DNA from: an uncultured Alistipes sp.
GTDB lineage: Bacteria; Bacteroidota; Bacteroidia; Bacteroidales; Rikenellaceae
Reading direction: 5' to 3'
Assembly: GCA_949283205.1 (NCBI GenBank)
Contig: CASDSD010000041.1
Coordinates: 1 to 64,000, forward strand
DNA: 64,000 nucleotides
Below are positions 44,172 through 52,923 of the stretch, piece by piece. The notes beneath the pieces were generated by a model. That model saw only the letters and a program-made list of their open reading frames with translations. It searched no databases and was not told where the DNA came from. Position 1 is the stretch's first letter, and each line of letters starts with the position of its first letter. Position numbers and translations under genes: made by a program.

Positions 44172-46718
44172 ATGGCAAACAATAACGCTAAACTGCCCGA
44201 CGAGGTGAGCTACAACGATGCCGTGGCCGCCTCGAAAGAGTACTTCAAGGGCGACGACCTCGCCGCCACGGTGTGGGTGAGCAAATATGCCCTCAAGGAC
44301 TCCTTCGGACATATCTACGAGAAGACCCCGACCGATATGCACAAGCGTATCGCCGCCGAGATCGAACGCATCGAAAAGAGATACCCGAACCCAATGTCGA
44401 AAGAGGAGGTCTTCTCGCTGCTCGACCACTTCCGCTACATCATACCGCAGGGCGGCCCCATGACCGGCATCGGCAACAACCTGCAGATCGCATCGCTCTC
44501 CAACTGCTTCGTCATAGGCAACCGCAAGCATGCCGACTCCTACGGCGGAATATTCCGCATGGACGAGGAGCAGGTGCAGCTCATGAAACGCCGCGGTGGC
44601 GTCGGTCATGACCTCTCGGAGCTGCGCCCGACGGGTACCCCCGTACTCAACTCGGCCCTTACGTCGACAGGTATCGTGCCCTTTATGGAGCGATACTCGA
44701 ACTCTACGCGCGAGGTGGCGCAGGACGGACGCCGCGGAGCCCTCATGCTCTCGCTCTCGATAAAGCACCCCGACGCCGAGCGCTTCATCGACGCCAAGAC
44801 CGAGTCGGGAAAGGTAACGGGAGCGAACGTCTCGATAAAGATAGACGACGAGTTCATGCTCGCCGCCAAGGAGGAGCGCCCCTACCACCAGCAGTTCCCC
44901 ATCGACTCGGACCACCCCTCGGTGGAGGTGGAGATCGATGCCCGCCGTCTTTGGAAAAAGATCATACACAACGCATGGCAGTCGGCCGAGCCGGGCGTAC
45001 TCTTCTGGGACACGATCATCCGCGAGAGCATCCCCGACTGCTACGCCGACCTGGGCTTCACCACGGTCTCGACAAACCCCTGCGGCGAGATACCCCTCTG
45101 TCCCTATGACAGCTGCCGTCTGCTGGCGATCAACCTGCTCAGCTACGTCGAGAAGCCCTTCACCAAGGAGGCGCACTTCAATTTCGACCTCTTCAGGCAG
45201 CATGTGGCCAAGGCCATGCGCATGATGGACGACATCATCGACCTCGAACTCGAGAAGGTCGACCTCATAATAAACAAGGTTGCGGCCGACCCCGAGGAGG
45301 CCGACATACGCCACGTCGAGTACGAACTCTGGAAGAAGATCCGCGAGATGGCCACGAAGGGCCGCCGAACGGGTCTCGGCATCACGGCCGAGGGCGACAT
45401 GCTCGCGGCGCTCGGCCTGCGCTACGGCTCGGACGAGGCCATAGCCTTCGCCGTCGAGATACAGAAGACGCTCGCGCTGGAAGCATACCGCGCATCGGTC
45501 ACCATGGCCGAGGAGCGCGGCGCATTCCCCGTCTACGATGCCGCCCGCGAGAAGGACAACCCGATGATCGGCCGCATCCGTGAGGCCGACCCCGAGCTCT
45601 ATGCCCGCATGGCGGAGCACGGACGCCGCAACATAGCGCTGCTGACAATAGCGCCCACGGGCACCACGTCGCTCATGTCGCAGACCACGTCGGGCATAGA
45701 GCCGGTGTTCCGTCCCGTCTACAAGCGCCGCCGCAAGATCAACCCCTCGGACAAGGGCAAGAAGGCCGACTTCGTGGACAACATGGGAGAGAAGTTCGAG
45801 GAGTACTACGTATACCATCACCAGTTCGTCAAGTGGCTCGAGATAAACGGCTACGACACCTCGAAGCTCCAGACCATCTCGGACGAGGAGCTCGACCGCT
45901 GGCTCAAGGCCTCGCCCTACTACGGCGCCACGGCAAACGACATAGACTGGGTTGCCAAGGTACGCATGCAGGGTGCAATACAGAAGTGGGTAGACCACTC
46001 GATCTCGGTGACGGTGAACCTGCCCAACGACGTGACCGAGGATCTGGTCGCCGAGGTATACCGCACGGCATGGGAGTGCGGCTGCAAGGGGGTCACGGTC
46101 TACCGCGACGGCTGCCGCGACGGCGTGCTGCTCGACGCCAAGGAGAAAGAGCGCAAGAAGTGCCACGACCACACCACCCACCTGAAACGCCCCAAGTCGA
46201 TCCCCGCCGACATCGTCCGCTTCAAGAACGGCAACGAGGACTGGATTGCCTTCGTGGGACTGCAGGACGACCGCCCCTACGAGATCTTCACCGGCAAGAT
46301 CGAGGAGGACGCCATGTATATCCCCCGCAAGGTCTCGAAAGGATGGATACTGAAGGTGCACGAGCCCGACGGGTCAAAGCGCTACGACTTCCAATATGTG
46401 GACCGTTACGGATACACCAACACCATCGGCGGCATCTCGCGCCTGTTCAACGAGGAGTTCTGGAACTACGCCAAGCTCATCTCGGGCGTGCTGCGCCACG
46501 GCATGCCCATCGACAAGGTGGTGCACCTGATAGACGGCCTGCACCTCAACAGCGAGAGCATCAACACGTGGAAGAACGGCGTACAGCGTGCCCTGAAGCA
46601 ATATATTGCCGACGGCACCAGGACCAAGGGCAAGTGTCCGCAATGCGGCCAGGAGGAGATGGCTTACCAGAACGGGTGCCTCACCTGCATGTCGTGCGGA
46701 TACTCCAAATGCGGTTGA
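44172..46718 (+). CDS. nrdJ: Adenosylcobalamin-dependent ribonucleoside-diphosphate reductase
   Basis: Class II ribonucleotide reductase, 848 residues, making deoxynucleotides with B12 and independent of oxygen. The active-site triad is in NPCGEIPL (Asn302, Cys304, Glu306); a first redox cysteine is in IASLSNCFVIGN, and the conserved PTGTTS loop is present. The C-terminus ends in a zinc-ribbon-like CPQCGQEEMAYQNGCLTCMSCGYSKCG segment with the CxxC cysteines that re-reduce the active site. The gene stands alone; no other reductase gene lies in this window. Confidence 0.95.
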   Translation: MANNNAKLPDEVSYNDAVAASKEYFKGDDLAATVWVSKYALKDSFGHIYEKTPTDMHKRIAAEIERIEKRYPNPMSKEEVFSLLDHFRYIIPQGGPMTGIGNNLQIASLSNCFVIGNRKHADSYGGIFRMDEEQVQLMKRRGGVGHDLSELRPTGTPVLNSALTSTGIVPFMERYSNSTREVAQDGRRGALMLSLSIKHPDAERFIDAKTESGKVTGANVSIKIDDEFMLAAKEERPYHQQFPIDSDHPSVEVEIDARRLWKKIIHNAWQSAEPGVLFWDTIIRESIPDCYADLGFTTVSTNPCGEIPLCPYDSCRLLAINLLSYVEKPFTKEAHFNFDLFRQHVAKAMRMMDDIIDLELEKVDLIINKVAADPEEADIRHVEYELWKKIREMATKGRRTGLGITAEGDMLAALGLRYGSDEAIAFAVEIQKTLALEAYRASVTMAEERGAFPVYDAAREKDNPMIGRIREADPELYARMAEHGRRNIALLTIAPTGTTSLMSQTTSGIEPVFRPVYKRRRKINPSDKGKKADFVDNMGEKFEEYYVYHHQFVKWLEINGYDTSKLQTISDEELDRWLKASPYYGATANDIDWVAKVRMQGAIQKWVDHSISVTVNLPNDVTEDLVAEVYRTAWECGCKGVTVYRDGCRDGVLLDAKEKERKKCHDHTTHLKRPKSIPADIVRFKNGNEDWIAFVGLQDDRPYEIFTGKIEEDAMYIPRKVSKGWILKVHEPDGSKRYDFQYVDRYGYTNTIGGISRLFNEEFWNYAKLISGVLRHGMPIDKVVHLIDGLHLNSESINTWKNGVQRALKQYIADGTRTKGKCPQCGQEEMAYQNGCLTCMSCGYSKCG

Positions 46719-46736
46719 CGTTAATCAAGAGCCTTA

Positions 46737-46782
46737 AAAAAAGTGAAAAAATAAACCCATTTGTTGTTTTTTTCACTTTTTT
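46737..46782 (+). terminator. AT-rich terminator after nrdJ overlapping the ompA promoter
   Basis: A run of A, GTG, then A (from 46737) pairs with T, CAC, T (to 46782), a stem of about 15 bp. The distal arm is itself a T tract. The stem includes the -33 region of the next gene's promoter. Confidence 0.6.
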
Positions 46783-46795
46783 ATTTATACCTTTG
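46764..46795 (+). promoter_or_regulatory. Promoter of the OmpA-family gene
   Basis: TTG at 46764-46766, a 21-nt spacer and a perfect TACCTTTG at 46788-46795. The predicted leader is long, about 125 nt, which is common for highly expressed outer-membrane protein mRNAs. Confidence 0.7.
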
Positions 46796-46923
46796 CGTAT
46801 GTATATGTGGCTATGATGTGCGTTTTGCCCCATTTTTGCTGATGCAAGGCATGAGAAACGGGCCGCATATAATAGAAGTGTAAACAGGTTTATTATTCAC
46901 AGCACAATAAACTATAAAAAACT

Positions 46924-48084
46924 ATGAAAAAGATTTTACTTACAATCGCTATCGCAGCGATCTCTGCGAGCAGCGCCTTTGCTCAGGAGAACCCCGCACA
47001 GGGTCTCCGTTGGAAGGGACTTATGAACAACGGCTTCTGGTCGAACTGGGAGATCTCGGTAGGCGCCGGCGCCAACTACACCGCATGGGACGGCCTCGGA
47101 CTGACCGATCAGGAGGCTATAGGCGACCTGGGCTGGATGGTCGAGGGTGGTCTGACCAAGTGGTTCAACCCCATCGTAGGTACCCGAGTATTCCTGGCTG
47201 TCGGCAAGTTGAACTCTTCGGATGACAACGGCGTTACCGGCGGCTGGATCATGCCCCACGCAGACGCTTTGGTAAACCTGTCGAACTGGATCGGCGGCTA
47301 TCGTGAGGATCGTGTATACTATGCCAAGGTTTTCGCAGGCTTCGGTGCAAGCTTCGTTAACGTAAACAACAACGGCAGCGGCGGCTTCGCATTCAACGCC
47401 GGTTTGCTCAACTCGTTCCGCGTATGCGACGCCCTGGATATCAACCTTGAGCTCAAGGGTATCCTCTGCGCCGGCCGCGACATGCCCCGCGTCGTATCGT
47501 CGCTCGCAGGCAAGTACGGTCAGATCTACACCGCTACCGTAGGTATTACCTATCGCTTCAACAAGCGCAACTGGGACAAGGCTTACTCGCAGGAGGAGAT
47601 CGACGGCTATCTGGCTGCTATCGACGCTCTGGAGTCGGGTCTGGCTGACGCTCACCGCAACGAGGGCAAGCTCGCCGAGCGTCTCGCCGCTCAGAAGGCT
47701 GCTACCGATCAGGCTCTGAAGGATAACGAGGCTCTGCGCAACGAGCTCGCAAAGAAGCAGGACAAGGTCATCTCTTCGACCGCCATCTTCTTCAACTTCG
47801 ACAGCGCCAAGCTGCTCGACCGCGCAAAGGCTTCGCTGCAGATTCTCCAGGAGACCATCAACGCTGCTCCCAAGTCGCAGGTATTCACTCTCGTAGGACA
47901 CGCCGATGTTAAGACCGGCACCGCCGAGTACAACCAGAAGCTTTCGGAGCGCCGTGCAAAGGCCGTATACGACTACCTCGTAGAGCAGGGTGTTAACCCC
48001 GATCAGCTGACCTGGAAGGGTGTCGGTTCTACCCAGAACATCTTCCCGATCAACGGTACGAACCGCGTGGTTATCGTAAAGTAA
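46924..48084 (+). CDS. OmpA-family outer-membrane protein
   Basis: A 386-residue protein. Signal peptide MKKILLTIAIAAISASSAFA, then a probable eight-strand N-terminal barrel (NWEISVGAGANYTAW, VRVFLAVGK-like strands), a coiled-coil linker (about 235-283: ESGLADAHRNEGKLAERLAA), and a C-terminal OmpA peptidoglycan-binding domain with FNFDSAKLLDRAKASLQ, GHADVKTGTAEYNQKLSERRAKAV and a final TNRVVIVK. Codons such as GCT, GGT and TCT are much more frequent than in its neighbours, typical of very high expression. Confidence 0.93.
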   Translation: MKKILLTIAIAAISASSAFAQENPAQGLRWKGLMNNGFWSNWEISVGAGANYTAWDGLGLTDQEAIGDLGWMVEGGLTKWFNPIVGTRVFLAVGKLNSSDDNGVTGGWIMPHADALVNLSNWIGGYREDRVYYAKVFAGFGASFVNVNNNGSGGFAFNAGLLNSFRVCDALDINLELKGILCAGRDMPRVVSSLAGKYGQIYTATVGITYRFNKRNWDKAYSQEEIDGYLAAIDALESGLADAHRNEGKLAERLAAQKAATDQALKDNEALRNELAKKQDKVISSTAIFFNFDSAKLLDRAKASLQILQETINAAPKSQVFTLVGHADVKTGTAEYNQKLSERRAKAVYDYLVEQGVNPDQLTWKGVGSTQNIFPINGTNRVVIVK

Positions 48085-48104
48085 TTTAAGTCTAACAAAA
48101 ACGG

Positions 48105-48133
48105 AAAGGGCTCGCCATACGGCGGGCCTTTTT
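48105..48133 (+). terminator. Terminator after the OmpA-family gene
   Basis: An A-rich arm AAAGGGCTCGCC pairs with GGCGGGCCTTTTT around a 4-nt loop, with a T tract (CCTTTTT) built into the 3' arm, 20 bp after the stop. Confidence 0.8.
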
Positions 48134-48139
48134 CTGTTT

Positions 48140-48400
48140 GATCCTTTCAGGGGACGGGACGGGAGGGGGGGGCGTGCGGGAGGGAAAAGAATATGAGAAG
48201 CAGCAAGATGCGGAGAAGAGATATACCTGGGGAATATGATGCAAGGGAAATGTGAATAAGGGGAGAGGTTGAGCAAGGAGGGGTGAACATAAATGGGTGA
48301 AGCGGAAAAGGTGAAAAGCAGGGGAGGGGTGGAAGCTGTGGTCAGGGAGACAGCGGAAGACGATCAGAACGAACACGGTGAATGAAAGGAGAGAAAAAGC
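48140..48400. other. Purine-rich intergenic stretch
   Basis: The remainder of the 386-bp gap between the OmpA gene and the convergent DUF721 gene is strongly biased to G and A on the plus strand (for example GGGACGGGAGGGGGGGCG near 48153) with few C or T, unlike any other gap in the window. No credible gene, promoter or hairpin was found in it. The reverse complement keeps an open frame only because it is C/T-rich. Confidence 0.6.
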
Positions 48401-48470
48401 ATGCAGAAAAGTGTGTACGCTGCGATCGCCGGGGCACCGACGCGACGAAAGAGAATGGCTGCAGGCCGCA

Positions 48471-48761
48471 CTACCTTATGATGACGGCATTCACGAGCCT
48501 CACGCCCGACAGACGGTTTATCTCGGCTGCAAGGGCGTCACGCCGCAAGAACAGCTCCGAACGTATTGCGCTCGAGGTGATATGGACATACAGTATATGA
48601 TTCTCGAGACTCAGGCGCGTGGTTCTGTCGGCAACGCGGTCACCGACTATGGCGCGCCAGGTATCGGGCAGCTTCCCTTCAGCGACCTTCGCCGCGACAT
48701 AGGGACGCGAGAAGAACTCCTCGAGCAGATCCCCCATCAGCATTGTCTTCGTGCGTCTCAT
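48471..48761 (-). CDS. DUF721 (DciA-like) protein
   Basis: A 96-residue protein of the DUF721 family: MGDLLEEFFSRPYVAAKV, LPDTWRAIVGDRVADRTTRLSL, ILYVHITSSAIRSELFLRRDAL. Family members are found next to recF and resemble DciA, which loads the replicative helicase in some bacteria. The ATG at 48761 overlaps the recF stop by an ATGA, giving coupled translation. A helicase-loading role here is an inference. Confidence 0.88.
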   Translation of the reverse strand: MRRTKTMLMGDLLEEFFSRPYVAAKVAEGKLPDTWRAIVGDRVADRTTRLSLENHILYVHITSSAIRSELFLRRDALAAEINRLSGVRLVNAVIIR

Positions 48762-49846
48762 TGCCTGACGTCGCCTCCCTCGACGGTAAACAGCGCATAA
48801 CGCTGCCCTGCGCGCGAGAGTATCGTCTCGAGGCGCGAGCGGTTGCAGTCGGTGATGAATATCTGACCGAAGGCATCGCCGGCAACCAGCCCCAGGAGGT
48901 TCTCGACACGCGAAGTGTCGAGCTTGTCGAAGAGGTCGTCGAGCAACAGCAACGGCCTCTCGCCGCACTCCCCGGCAAGGATACGGTACTGCGCCAGCTT
49001 CAGGGCCATGAGGAACGACTTCTGCTGCCCCTGTGAGCCGTACTTGCGCAGCGGGTAGCCGCCGATACGCAACGCCAGGTCGTCCCGATGCACGCCGGAG
49101 GTGGTGAAACCGTTTACGATGTCGCGCTCGCGCGCCGCAAGCAGCAGTTCGGGCATGGTCGCCGCGGCAAGTTCCGAGCGATACTCTATCTCTACCTGCT
49201 CGCGGTCGCCCGAAAGGATGGCGTAAAACTCCGCCACAAGGGGGCGCATCCGCTCGACGATGTCGCGCCGCCGTTCGTATATCCTCGCGGCGTGCTCCGC
49301 GAGCTGCATGTCGTATATCGAGAGCATCTGTTCGTCCGAAGAGCCCTTCAGGAAACGGTTGCGCTCGGACAACACGGCATTGTACCGCATGAGCGAGGCA
49401 AGGTAGTCACGGTCGAGTTGCGAGAGGAAGGCATTCAGATAGCGGCGCCGCTCCTCGGCCGCATCGGTTATGAGGACGCTGTCCTGGGGCGATACCATGA
49501 CCACGGGAAAGCGGCCCACGTGATCGGCCATGCGGTCATACTCCTTGCCGTTCAGTTTCAACACCTTGCCGCTGCGCCGCAGAAACGAGCAGTTGACCGT
49601 GTCGCTGGCGCCGCGATCTCCCGCATAGGTACCCTCGACGACAAAGAAATCCTCCCCGTGGCGCACGCTCTGGCCGTCGGTCATGGTGAACGCCGACTTC
49701 GACATCGAGAGGTAGTAGACGGCATCCAGGACATTGGTCTTGCCGGCGCCGTTGTCGCCCACGAAGCAGTTTACACGCTCGGAGAGAGCGATTTCTGCCT
49801 GCGCTATATTCTTGAAATTTATCAGTACGAGTTTTTTTAGGTACAT
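48758..49846 (-). CDS. recF: DNA replication/repair ATPase RecF
   Basis: SMC-like ATPase of 362 residues acting in RecFOR gap repair. Walker A is VGDNGAGKTNVLDAVYYLS at about 30-45. The signature region LRKYGSQGQQKSFLMALKLAQ and Walker B RPLLLLDDLFDKLD are present. It is translationally coupled to DUF721, and the pair is divergent from a TPR/RibH-like pair, an order I know from other Bacteroidota. Confidence 0.95.
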   Translation of the reverse strand: MYLKKLVLINFKNIAQAEIALSERVNCFVGDNGAGKTNVLDAVYYLSMSKSAFTMTDGQSVRHGEDFFVVEGTYAGDRGASDTVNCSFLRRSGKVLKLNGKEYDRMADHVGRFPVVMVSPQDSVLITDAAEERRRYLNAFLSQLDRDYLASLMRYNAVLSERNRFLKGSSDEQMLSIYDMQLAEHAARIYERRRDIVERMRPLVAEFYAILSGDREQVEIEYRSELAAATMPELLLAARERDIVNGFTTSGVHRDDLALRIGGYPLRKYGSQGQQKSFLMALKLAQYRILAGECGERPLLLLDDLFDKLDTSRVENLLGLVAGDAFGQIFITDCNRSRLETILSRAGQRYALFTVEGGDVRQ

Positions 49847-49958
49847 AATGCGGCGCTTTGTCTGTCAAAGATACGATTTTTCGGCGAGAGATCCCATATT
49901 ATCCCGCGCGGCCAAGATTTTTCGCCGGCACTTTCTACGTTTTTTGCATTTTTTATTA

Positions 49959-49966
49959 TACTTTTG
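49959..49966 (+). promoter_or_regulatory. -7 box of the TPR gene
   Basis: Perfect TACTTTTG 43 nt before the ATG in an AT-rich region; no -33 TTG at proper spacing. Confidence 0.55.
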
Positions 49967-50009
49967 CATTTTGAAATAAAATCCGTAACAAACTAAAAAC
50001 TAAAATATC

Positions 50010-50690
50010 ATGGCAAAAGAGGCAGCAACACCGCAGGAGCAGGCTCTCGAGAATGCAAAGAACCGCACCGAGAGTTTCTTCGAGAACAACAGCAAAACCG
50101 TCGTCGCGGGACTTATCGCGATATTTGTTCTGGCGGTAGCCATATTCGGATACAGAAAACTCATCGTCGAGCCGCGCATGGAGCGCGCACAGGAGATGCT
50201 CTACGGCGCACAGTACCGTTTCGAGGAGCAGACGCCCGACTACGAGATCGCCCTCAACGGCGACCAGAGCGCCCCGGGCTTCGCAGACGTGGTCGAGAGC
50301 TACGGCAACACCCCCGCCGGCAATCTCGCCCGCTACTATGCCGCCGCATGTTGCATGCGCCTGGGCAACATGGCGCAGGCCGAGCAGTATATCGCCAAGT
50401 TCAAGCATGTGAAGGGTGAGCCCGGAGCCATCGTCAACGCCCTCGCCGAGGGTATGAAGGGCGACATCGCCGCCGACAACGGCGACTACGCCAAGGCTGC
50501 ATCGCTCTTCGAGAAGGCCGTCAAGGTGAGCGACAACGTCTTCACCGCGCCGATGTTCCTGCGCAAGGCCGCGCTGGCATACAAGGCCGCGGGTGACAAC
50601 GCCAAGGCCGATGCATGCCTTGAGACAATCCGCACGAAGTACCCCTCGTCGATCGACGCGCGCGACGCCGAGAAGTACCTGGCAGAGTAA
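50010..50690 (+). CDS. Membrane-anchored TPR (YfgM-like) protein
   Basis: A 226-residue protein with a charged N-terminus, a single membrane segment at about 29-47 (TVVAGLIAIFVLAVAIFGY), then TPR units (NLARYYAAACCMRLGNMAQAEQYIAKF, DIAADNGDYAKAASLFEKAVKV, RKAALAYKAAGDNAKADACL). This topology is that of YfgM-like proteins, which help envelope protein folding near SecYEG. In Bacteroidota it commonly precedes ribH, as it does a ribH-like gene here, 27 bp downstream. Confidence 0.88.
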   Translation: MAKEAATPQEQALENAKNRTESFFENNSKTVVAGLIAIFVLAVAIFGYRKLIVEPRMERAQEMLYGAQYRFEEQTPDYEIALNGDQSAPGFADVVESYGNTPAGNLARYYAAACCMRLGNMAQAEQYIAKFKHVKGEPGAIVNALAEGMKGDIAADNGDYAKAASLFEKAVKVSDNVFTAPMFLRKAALAYKAAGDNAKADACLETIRTKYPSSIDARDAEKYLAE

Positions 50691-50717
50691 CCGCAACCCC
50701 TGCATCGAGGGACAACC

Positions 50718-51116
50718 ATGGAGCAAATGAAGGTAGGAATCGTTATAGTCGACGAACAGCTCGCATTCGCGCACCGTAACCTTGCGGCCGCCACCGAGAG
50801 CCTCAAGTCGCTGGGATGTGCCGAGCAGGACATTCTGGTGCGCCACACGCCGCGCGTGCAGAACATAACCATCGCGGCGCAGTTCTTCGCCGAATACACC
50901 GATGTCGATGCCGTGGTGGTGCTTGTCGAGAATGACAACACGCCCGAATATGCCGCCATGCTCTACGGCGTGACCAAACTGCAGATCACGTGGAACATGC
51001 CCATCGTCCTGGGCGACTGCATCGCCGCCTCGGAGGCCGTGGAGATCGTCACCACGCAGTGCGACATGGAGGCTGCGGCTCCGGAACCCGCCACCGACCG
51101 CAAGGCGATAAACTGA
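50718..51116 (+). CDS. Degenerate lumazine synthase (RibH)-like protein
   Basis: A 132-residue protein that aligns by eye with 6,7-dimethyl-8-ribityllumazine synthase: VGIVIVDEQLAFAHRNLAAATESLKSLGC, then HTPRVQNITIAAQFFAEYTDVDAVVVLV and TWNMPIVLGDCIAASEAVEIVTTQ. The catalytic block of RibH (GxVIRGxTxHxxYV, with the active histidine) is replaced by ENDNTPEYAAMLYGV, and the VPGAFE loop by TPRVQN. Substrate binding and catalysis therefore look lost. It sits at the locus where Bacteroidota usually carry ribH, after the TPR gene. Its role is unknown; a structural or divergent function is possible. Confidence 0.7.
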   Translation: MEQMKVGIVIVDEQLAFAHRNLAAATESLKSLGCAEQDILVRHTPRVQNITIAAQFFAEYTDVDAVVVLVENDNTPEYAAMLYGVTKLQITWNMPIVLGDCIAASEAVEIVTTQCDMEAAAPEPATDRKAIN

Positions 51117-51169
51117 GTGCGGTGAGGCGGGTGAAAGACGCCCGCAAGACGAATGGCAGATGAAACATG

Positions 51170-51196
51170 AGGCCGTCCCTACAACAGGGACGGCCT
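51170..51196 (+). terminator. Terminator after the RibH-like gene
   Basis: Perfect 11-bp inverted repeat (51170-51180 with 51186-51196) with a 5-nt loop, followed by TTGTC. Confidence 0.75.
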
Positions 51197-51308
51197 TGTC
51201 ACATATATACGGCCGCGTCCGCACGCCTGCGCATCGCAACCGCATTATATGGATCTGACGGCAGAGCAGGGAGAGGCACAGGAAAATGCCCCCTCCGAAT
51301 GAAACGAT

Positions 51309-51367
51309 AATTGCACACCTGCCGCGTTCACGCATTGAATGCAACGGGAGACCGGACAGGTGCAATT
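51309..51367. other. Possible folded element between convergent genes
   Basis: AATTGCAC-AC-CTG (51309-51321) is complementary to CAG-GTGCAATT (51357-51367), and inside them CGTT-cac-GCATT and AATGC-AACG form a second stem closing a single-base loop. The whole 59-nt unit could fold into an interrupted hairpin. It lies in the 370-bp gap between the RibH-like and mdh genes, away from both terminators; no function is known. Confidence 0.4.
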
Positions 51368-51422
51368 CCCCGCCCGATGCATTGCAAACGGAAAAACAAC
51401 CTGTTAATCCACATCAAAGGCT

Positions 51423-51456
51423 AAAAAATCCGGAGCACCGCCCTGCGGTGCCCCGG
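51423..51456 (-). terminator. Terminator of mdh
   Basis: On the minus strand a 12-bp stem with one A-C mismatch (51456-51445 with 51441-51430, 3-nt loop) is followed by a T run at 51428-51423. Confidence 0.75.
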
Positions 51457-51486
51457 AACAATATCATCCGGCCCTGCGGCCGAAGG

Positions 51487-52428
51487 TCAGATGGCCTTCG
51501 TGTCGTAGAGGATCTGGTTGACCTTGCGTACGGCGGCAGCCGAAGCCTCGAACTTCTCGGCCTCCTCCTTCGTGAGGTCGATCGAAACGATCTTCTCGAT
51601 ACCCTTGCGGCCGATGACGGCGGGAACGCCTATCATGATGTCGCTCTGGCCGTACTCACCCTCCAGGTAGCAGCTGCAGGGGATGATGCGCTTCTGGTCG
51701 CCGAGGATAGACTCCACGACCGACGCTGCGGCGGCACCCGGAGCATACCATGCCGACGTGCCGAGCAGGCCCGTGAGCGTGGCGCCTCCGACCATGGTGT
51801 CGGCAGCGACCTGTGCAAGTTTCTTCTTCGAAAGGAACTGCGATGCGGGCACGCCCTTGATCGTAGCCTTCGACGTGAGGGGTATCATCGTGGTATCGCC
51901 GTGGCCGCCGATAACCATGCCGTCCACGTCGTGGATGTTGGCACCCGACGCCTTGGCCAGGTAGCAGCGGAAACGCGACGAATCCAGCGCACCGCCCATG
52001 CCGATGACACGGCTCTTGGGCAGGCCCGTAGACTTGAGCGTGAGGTATGCCATCGTATCCATCGGGTTCGACACGATGACGAAGATGGCGCGGGGCGAGT
52101 GTGCCAGCGCCTGCGATACGACGCTCTTGACGATGCCGGCGTTGGTGCCGATAAGCTCCTCGCGCGTCATGCCCGGCTTGCGGGGTATGCCAGAGGTTAC
52201 GACGATGACGTCCGAGCCGGCCGTCTTCTTATAGTCGTTGGTGCAGCCGACAAGTTTGCATTTCGAGTCGGTCGTGGCCGCTGCCTGATACATGTCGAGC
52301 ATCTTGCCCTCCGAAAGGCCCTGCTTGATGTCTATCAGAACAACTTCGTCAGCCACGTTGCGGGCTGCAAGAACATTGGCGCAGGTGGCTCCCACCATGC
52401 CGGCGCCGATAACAGTCACTTTTGACAT
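51487..52428 (-). CDS. mdh: Malate dehydrogenase
   Basis: NAD-dependent malate dehydrogenase of the LDH-like type, 313 residues, interconverting malate and oxaloacetate. GAGMVGATCANVLA is the NAD motif; SGIPRKPGMTREEL carries the substrate-binding arginines of the mobile loop, IVSNPMDTMAYL and the catalytic His in GGHGDTTMIPL follow. Arg rather than Gln at the loop supports malate over lactate. It follows gcvH by 40 bp, so the pair is an operon. Confidence 0.96.
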   Translation of the reverse strand: MSKVTVIGAGMVGATCANVLAARNVADEVVLIDIKQGLSEGKMLDMYQAAATTDSKCKLVGCTNDYKKTAGSDVIVVTSGIPRKPGMTREELIGTNAGIVKSVVSQALAHSPRAIFVIVSNPMDTMAYLTLKSTGLPKSRVIGMGGALDSSRFRCYLAKASGANIHDVDGMVIGGHGDTTMIPLTSKATIKGVPASQFLSKKKLAQVAADTMVGGATLTGLLGTSAWYAPGAAAASVVESILGDQKRIIPCSCYLEGEYGQSDIMIGVPAVIGRKGIEKIVSIDLTKEEAEKFEASAAAVRKVNQILYDTKAI

Positions 52429-52468
52429 AACGGTCTATTTTTTTGGTTTCTTCTTCCTGCAATTGTCT

Positions 52469-52846
52469 CTATCCGATAAGCTCCGCATAGGCCTCGGGCG
52501 TAAGAAGGGCGTCGTAGTCGGCGGCATTGTCCACCTTGACCTTTACGAGCCATCCCTCGCCGTAGGGGTCCGAGTTGACCAGCGACGGATCGCTGTCCAC
52601 GGCCTCGTTGAACTCCAGCACCTCGCCGCCCACGGGCAGGAAGGCGTCGCTCACGGTCTTCACGGCCTCGATCGAGCCGAACACGTCGCCTGCGGCAAGC
52701 GTCTCACCCACCGTCGGCACGTCCACGAAAACTATGTCGCCCAGCTGGCTCTGCGCGAAATCGGTGATGCCCACATAGGCCGTATCACCCTCGAGACGGC
52801 ACCACTCGTGGTCGCTCGAATACTTAAGATTTGAAGGTACGTTCAT
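52469..52846 (-). CDS. gcvH: Glycine cleavage system H protein
   Basis: Lipoyl carrier of the glycine cleavage system, 125 residues. The lipoylated lysine is Lys63 in [43 protein letters not shown] is the family N-terminus and [13 protein letters not shown] the C-terminus. It works with GcvP, encoded about 44 kb away. Leader is about 75 nt from its promoter. It is first gene of gcvH-mdh. Confidence 0.96.
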   Translation of the reverse strand: MNVPSNLKYSSDHEWCRLEGDTAYVGITDFAQSQLGDIVFVDVPTVGETLAAGDVFGSIEAVKTVSDAFLPVGGEVLEFNEAVDSDPSLVNSDPYGEGWLVKVKVDNAADYDALLTPEAYAELIG

Positions 52847-52923
52847 ATCTCTGTCGTTTTATGAGTTTTTCACGTCTGCCCGCAAAAACCGCACTGTCGG
52901 TACGGGACAAATTACATATCACA

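Noticed and set aside
43761-46361. 866-residue minus-strand open frame over nrdJ
   Set aside because: It lies entirely antisense to a clear class II ribonucleotide reductase and has no family similarity.
48092-48376. A 94-residue minus-strand frame in the purine-rich gap
   Set aside because: It is open only because the strand is C/T-rich; it overlaps the ompA terminator and shows no family features.
51309-51367. An integron attC site
   Set aside because: The nested inverted repeats recall attC, but the core sites ending in GTTRRRY/RYYYAAC are absent and no integrase is present.
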